NCBI RefSeq assembly: GCF_009451885.1 | Contig: NZ_WIAO01000021.1 | Coordinates: forward strand, 1 to 64,000 | DNA from: Glycomyces albidus | Lineage (GTDB): Bacteria; Actinomycetota; Actinomycetes; Mycobacteriales; Micromonosporaceae | Length of the DNA stretch: 64,000 nucleotides | Direction: 5' to 3' | Shown: piece by piece, positions 61,045-64,000 of the stretch | How the letters are laid out: every line of letters begins with the position of its first letter | Numbering within the stretch: position 1 is the stretch's first letter | The notes under the pieces: generated by a model | What the model saw: only the letters and a program-made list of their open reading frames with translations | Told to the model about the DNA's origin: nothing | Database searches by the model: none | Translations under genes and position numbers: made by a program

Positions 61045-61656
61045 TCAGGTCTCCTCGATGAGCGTCACTTCGCCGGTGTCGAGGTCGTAGACGGCGCCGA
61101 CGACGAGGACGCCGTCGAGGTTCTCGCGGCGGCCGAGGTCGGCGACGGTGCGGCGGACCTGGAGGCGCAGTGCCTTCGGGGCCGCGTCCTCGCCTTCGGG
61201 GGTCTCGGCGAGCGCCTGGGAGGCCGGCTGCCAGAGCTGCTCGACGAGGTAGTCGGTGCGCGGGTCGTGGGTGTCGGCCTCGACCGCGTGGAGGGCGGCG
61301 TTGATGGCGCCGCAGCGCTCGTGCCCGAGGACGACCACGAGTCCGACGCCGAGTTCGGCGGCGGCGAACTCGAGGGAGCCGACGGCGGCCCGGTCGGGCA
61401 CGTGCCCGGCGGTGCGCACGACCAGGAGCTGGCCGAAGTCGCAGTCGAACACGGATTCTGCGGTGACGCGGGAGTCGATGCAGGTGAAGACGGCGGCGCT
61501 CGGCTTCTGGCCCGCGGCCTGCTGGCGCGCGGAGGTGATGTCGCGCTTGTAGCGGGGTTCGCCGGCGATGAAGCGGCCGTTTCCTTCGAGGAGCGCGACG
61601 AGCGTCTTGGCGGCTTCGTGGTGCTCCATGAGCGTGGAGGCGGTCAGTTCTGGCAC
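61045..61656 (-). CDS. cytosolic beta-class carbonic anhydrase
   Basis: A 203-residue zinc enzyme with the full active site: Cys59-Ile-Asp61-Ser-Arg63, His112 and Cys115 (HERC). Lacking a signal peptide, it should act in the cytoplasm, in contrast to the Tat-type paralogue at 12.9 kb. GTG 61656 gives the family-typical N-terminus (LVALLEGNGRFIAG about 20 residues in); GTG 61713 and ATG 61629 are alternatives, none with a good ribosome-binding site. Confidence 0.9.
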   Translation of the reverse strand: MPELTASTLMEHHEAAKTLVALLEGNGRFIAGEPRYKRDITSARQQAAGQKPSAAVFTCIDSRVTAESVFDCDFGQLLVVRTAGHVPDRAAVGSLEFAAAELGVGLVVVLGHERCGAINAALHAVEADTHDPRTDYLVEQLWQPASQALAETPEGEDAAPKALRLQVRRTVADLGRRENLDGVLVVGAVYDLDTGEVTLIEET

Positions 61657-61864
61657 GCCATGAATGGTGCCGCACGATCCGTGGCGGCGCAAGCGCGACG
61701 GGCGGACCGTCACGCACCTTTTACCGACCTCACGTTACCGTTCCGAGATCTTCTGGTCATTAAGGAGGACTTGTCGCTCGCAGAATGGGACCATATGATG
61801 AACGGGAACTACCGCATTGCGATTCACCTGCGGGTTCGTCCCTCTCAGGAACTTGGAGGCCACC

Positions 61865-62539
61865 GTGCGCACGTACGGCGAAGGCTGTCCCGCGGCCCAC
61901 GCGCTCGACCTCGTCGGCGAGCGCTGGTCGCTCCTCATCGTCCGCGAACTCCTGCTCGGCCCGAAGCGTTTCACGGATCTTCGCAGCGGCCTGCACGGCG
62001 CGAGCGCCAACGTGCTGTCGCAGCGGCTGCGCGAACTCGAGTCGTACGGGGTGATCACCAAGCGGCGGCTGCCGCCCCCGGCGGCGTCGAAAGTGTACGA
62101 GCTGACCGAGTGGGGCCGGGAGCTGGAGGGCGCGATCGTGCTGCTGCTGCGGTGGGGCGCGCGGTCAGCGGCGATCCCGCTCGACGCGCCGATGGGCGCT
62201 GACGCGCTGATCCTGTCGATGCGGAGCCTGTTCATGCCGCAGTCGGCGCAGGGGTTCGACGCGGCGTTCGAGCTGTGGGTCGGGGACCGCCCGTTCATCG
62301 CCGAGATCATCGACGCGCAGCTCATCCTCGCCCCGGGCCGGCCCGAGCACCCGCACGCGGTCATCCGCACCGACGCGGAGACGTTGAAGCGCCTGACCTT
62401 GGGCGGGCGCAGCCTCGACGTGTCGCTGCACGCCGGGCGCGTCACCGTCCAAGGCGACCAGGCGATGGCCGAGCGGTTCCTCGGCATGTTCCGCCTCCCC
62501 GAGCCGGCCCCGGCCTCGGCGGGCACGGGACCGGTCTAG
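61865..62539 (+). CDS. HxlR-type winged-helix regulator with SCP2-like domain
   Basis: A 224-residue regulator. The N-terminal HxlR domain has CPAAHALDLVGERWSLLIVR with the characteristic Cys, then KRFTDLR and LSQRLRELESYGVI. The C-terminal ~90 residues (FDAAFELWVGDRPFIAEII through AERFLGMFRLP) have the strand-helix pattern of sterol-carrier-protein-2-like domains, suggesting a lipid-type effector. GTG 61865 is chosen because TTGGAGG lies six bases before it. The target genes are not evident. Confidence 0.85.
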   Translation: MRTYGEGCPAAHALDLVGERWSLLIVRELLLGPKRFTDLRSGLHGASANVLSQRLRELESYGVITKRRLPPPAASKVYELTEWGRELEGAIVLLLRWGARSAAIPLDAPMGADALILSMRSLFMPQSAQGFDAAFELWVGDRPFIAEIIDAQLILAPGRPEHPHAVIRTDAETLKRLTLGGRSLDVSLHAGRVTVQGDQAMAERFLGMFRLPEPAPASAGTGPV

Positions 62540-62556
62540 GGCCCGCCCGGTGTCCC

Positions 62557-62575
62557 GGACCGGCTCGACCGGTCC
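62557..62575. terminator. hairpin between convergent genes
   Basis: GGACCGG and CCGGTCC form a perfect 7-bp stem with a five-base loop in the 39-base gap between the HxlR-type and cyclase-family genes. Confidence 0.5.
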
Positions 62576-62578
62576 CTG

Positions 62579-63388
62579 CTAGACCGGGATCTCGCCGGTC
62601 CCGTTCGGTTTCGCGCGGCGGTCGGTGATGAGCATGTGCCCGGGCGCGTGGGTGATGGCGTACGGCAGCTTCGCCTTGACCACCGCCTCCTGGAGCGTCA
62701 CGCCGCAGGCCCAGAACACGGGGACGTCGCCGTCGTGGAGCCGCACCGGGTCGCCGAAGTCGGGGCGGGCGAGGTCGCGGATCCCGATCGCCGCCGGGCT
62801 GCCGATGTGGACCGGCTCGCCGTGCGCGAACGGCATGTCCCGGGTGATCGAGGCCGCCTGGTCGACCATCGCCGCCGGCACCGGCCGCATCGAGACCACG
62901 ACGGGTCCGCGGAAGCGCCTGGCGCCCATGGCCTTGCGGTTGGTGCGGTACATCGGCACGTTGACCCCCTGCTCGAGGTGGCGCAGCGGGATGCCGGCGC
63001 GCTCCAGGAACGGCTCGAACGTGAAGGTGCACCCGGTCAGGAAGGTGACCAGGTCGCTCCTCCAGTAGTCACGGACGTCGGTCGGCTCGGCGATCAGGTC
63101 GCCTTTGCGCCACACCTGGTACGCCGGGAGGTCCCGGCGCAGGTCCGCGCCGTAGGCGAGGTCGGTCCAGTAGTTCCCGGCGCCGACCACGTCCAGGAGC
63201 GGGCAGGCCCGCGGGTTCCGGACCGCGAAGCGGCGCAAGGCGATCGCGTGCATCCGCGGCACGCTCACCAGGTTGGCCTGGACGTATCCATGGGACCACC
63301 CGCTGGTGTGGGCGACCAGGCCGCGGCGGAACCGGGCGCGGGCCTCGCGGGGACCGACCTGCGCTTCAGGACGCTGTCTCGTGAACAT
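62579..63388 (-). CDS. D-glutamate cyclase-family (DUF1445) protein
   Basis: A 269-residue protein of the family formerly annotated as putative hydro-lyase. Landmarks are YVQANLVSVPR, FLTGCTFTFEPFL, VPMYRTNRKAM, VFWACGVTLQEAV and HAPGHMLITD at the C-terminus. The human homologous domain (DGLUCY) converts D-glutamate to 5-oxoproline; the bacterial members' substrates are less clear. GAGGAGCG precedes the ATG. Confidence 0.85.
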   Translation of the reverse strand: MFTRQRPEAQVGPREARARFRRGLVAHTSGWSHGYVQANLVSVPRMHAIALRRFAVRNPRACPLLDVVGAGNYWTDLAYGADLRRDLPAYQVWRKGDLIAEPTDVRDYWRSDLVTFLTGCTFTFEPFLERAGIPLRHLEQGVNVPMYRTNRKAMGARRFRGPVVVSMRPVPAAMVDQAASITRDMPFAHGEPVHIGSPAAIGIRDLARPDFGDPVRLHDGDVPVFWACGVTLQEAVVKAKLPYAITHAPGHMLITDRRAKPNGTGEIPV

Positions 63389-63505
63389 CGCTCCTCCTCG
63401 TTGTGCTGCTCGACGATTCGAGAATCCGATACGGGCATGTCAACGGGTTCACGAGTCCTTCACGAGCAGCATGCACATGCAGATCCGACTCTCGTGCGCA
63501 GCTGC

Positions 63506-63520
63506 TCGCTCACTGAGCGA
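63506..63520. promoter_or_regulatory. inverted repeat upstream of the SARP gene
   Basis: TCGCTCA-C-TGAGCGA, a perfect 7-1-7 inverted repeat, lies in the 226-base divergent region, about 95 bases before the SARP start. It could be an operator for either neighbour. Confidence 0.35.
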
Positions 63521-63614
63521 ACAGCCTTGCGAGCGTTCCCAAATGATCAAGAAATGCCCATAGACTGGGGTGAATCTGCTCGGCCGCACCTCGGCTCCCC
63601 TGGAGGTGGCGCCC

Positions 63615-64000
63615 TTGGACTTCGGCATCCTCGGCCCGCTGCAACTGGCACTGGACGGCCTGCCCGTGCCGCTCCCGGGCCGGACCCTGCCCAGGCTCTT
63701 CGCCGTGCTGCTCTTGGAGCCCGGCCACGTGATCCCCTTGCACCGCCTGGTGGACGCCGTGTGGGGCGACGACCCGCCCGCGACGGCGAAGCGGCAGATC
63801 CAGAACACCGTCGCCACCGCGCGGGGCCTGCTGCTGCAGGCCGGGACCAGCGAGATCGAGACCGTCGGCGACGGATACCGGCTCCGCGTGCGCCCCGAGA
63901 ACCTCGACGCGCTCCGGTTCCACCGCGCCGCCCGGATCGCCCGCGAGCAGGTCGCCGCCTCCGAACCCGAAGCGGGCCTCGAAAGCCTCCGGGAGGCCCT
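63615..64000 (+). CDS. SARP/AfsR-type transcriptional activator (3' end outside window)
   Basis: Only the first 128 codons are present. A TTG start with GGAGGT seven bases before it opens DFGILGPLQLALDG, followed by an OmpR-type winged helix (LPRLFAVLLLEPGHVIPLHR, then LVDAVWGDDPP and the recognition-helix stretch AKRQIQNTVATARGLL) and the wing GDGYRLRV; FHRAARIAREQV begins a bacterial transcriptional activator (BTAD) domain. SARPs activate specialised-metabolite clusters or, when large, have NB-ARC and TPR domains; which applies here cannot be seen. Confidence 0.85.
   Translation, partial: MDFGILGPLQLALDGLPVPLPGRTLPRLFAVLLLEPGHVIPLHRLVDAVWGDDPPATAKRQIQNTVATARGLLLQAGTSEIETVGDGYRLRVRPENLDALRFHRAARIAREQVAASEPEAGLESLREA

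Noticed and set aside
1-64000. Mobile elements, prophage, CRISPR arrays
   Set aside because: No transposase, integrase, Cas or phage structural protein is encoded, and no regular repeat-spacer array is visible.

Overview
This is a stretch of chromosome from a very high-G+C actinobacterium. The evidence is strong G/C bias at third codon positions, GTG and TTG starts, Tat and lipobox signals, a mycothiol-type isomerase-family protein, an actinobacterial ClgR-PspA-PspM module, ThyX, and the block ribF-rpsO-pnp-M16 peptidase-dapB ... thyX-dapA-rnj-SDR-ftsK-...-pgsA-clgR, which follows the order known from Mycobacterium tuberculosis and relatives. The genus cannot be fixed from the sequence. I see no rRNA, tRNA, prophage, insertion sequence or CRISPR array.

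Layout. 0-6.3 kb: 3' part of a class A penicillin-binding protein, a divergent pair (PLP fold-III enzyme / FAD sugar-lactone oxidase) and a VapBC toxin-antitoxin pair. 6.3-14.8 kb: a RibD-type reductase followed by a DNA-end-processing cluster (HerA-like ATPase, SbcD, SbcC) and, after an exported beta-carbonic anhydrase, a NurA-type nuclease. 14.8-20.7 kb: SRPBCC protein, secreted lytic transglycosylase, PadR/HAAS membrane operon, gltX with a fumarylacetoacetase-family gene. 20.9-24.3 kb: secreted beta-propeller and citramalate synthase (cimA) behind a probable transcription attenuator. 24.3-29.4 kb: sortase substrate, then pspM-pspA-clgR-pgsA-rimO. 29.6-37.8 kb: lipoprotein, ftsK, SDR, RNase J, dapA, thyX. 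38.0-41.8 kb: ribbon-helix-helix protein with a DUF4097 partner behind an apparently leaderless promoter, DUF2752, LppM-like lipoprotein, Ser/Pro-tailed membrane protein. 42.0-48.2 kb: dapB, M16 peptidase, polynucleotide phosphorylase, rpsO, ribF. 48.2-57.8 kb: small membrane protein, phospholipase-D-fold protein, sugar ABC transporter operon divergent from a GH1 beta-glucosidase with a CebR-like box between them, ThiE/TenI protein, MDMPI-family protein, YibE/F protein. 57.9-64 kb: LysR/aminotransferase pair, DUF1707-like protein, pterin dehydratase, cytosolic beta-carbonic anhydrase, HxlR-SCP2 regulator, D-glutamate-cyclase-family protein and the start of a SARP regulator that runs off the window.

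How the genes work together. The minus-strand backbone carries housekeeping functions: RNA turnover (RNase J, PNPase), lysine/peptidoglycan precursor synthesis (dapA, dapB), thymidylate, flavin cofactors, chromosome translocation, and membrane stress (ClgR/PspA/PspM next to phospholipid synthase PgsA). Plus-strand genes between these blocks are mostly surface or accessory proteins. Convergent gene ends are often separated by long perfect hairpins that can serve both strands. The most notable items are the HerA-SbcCD-NurA cluster, the cimA leader, the leaderless RHH/DUF4097 promoter with three repeated half-sites, and the sugar-uptake locus whose transporter type and predicted operator point to different sugars.
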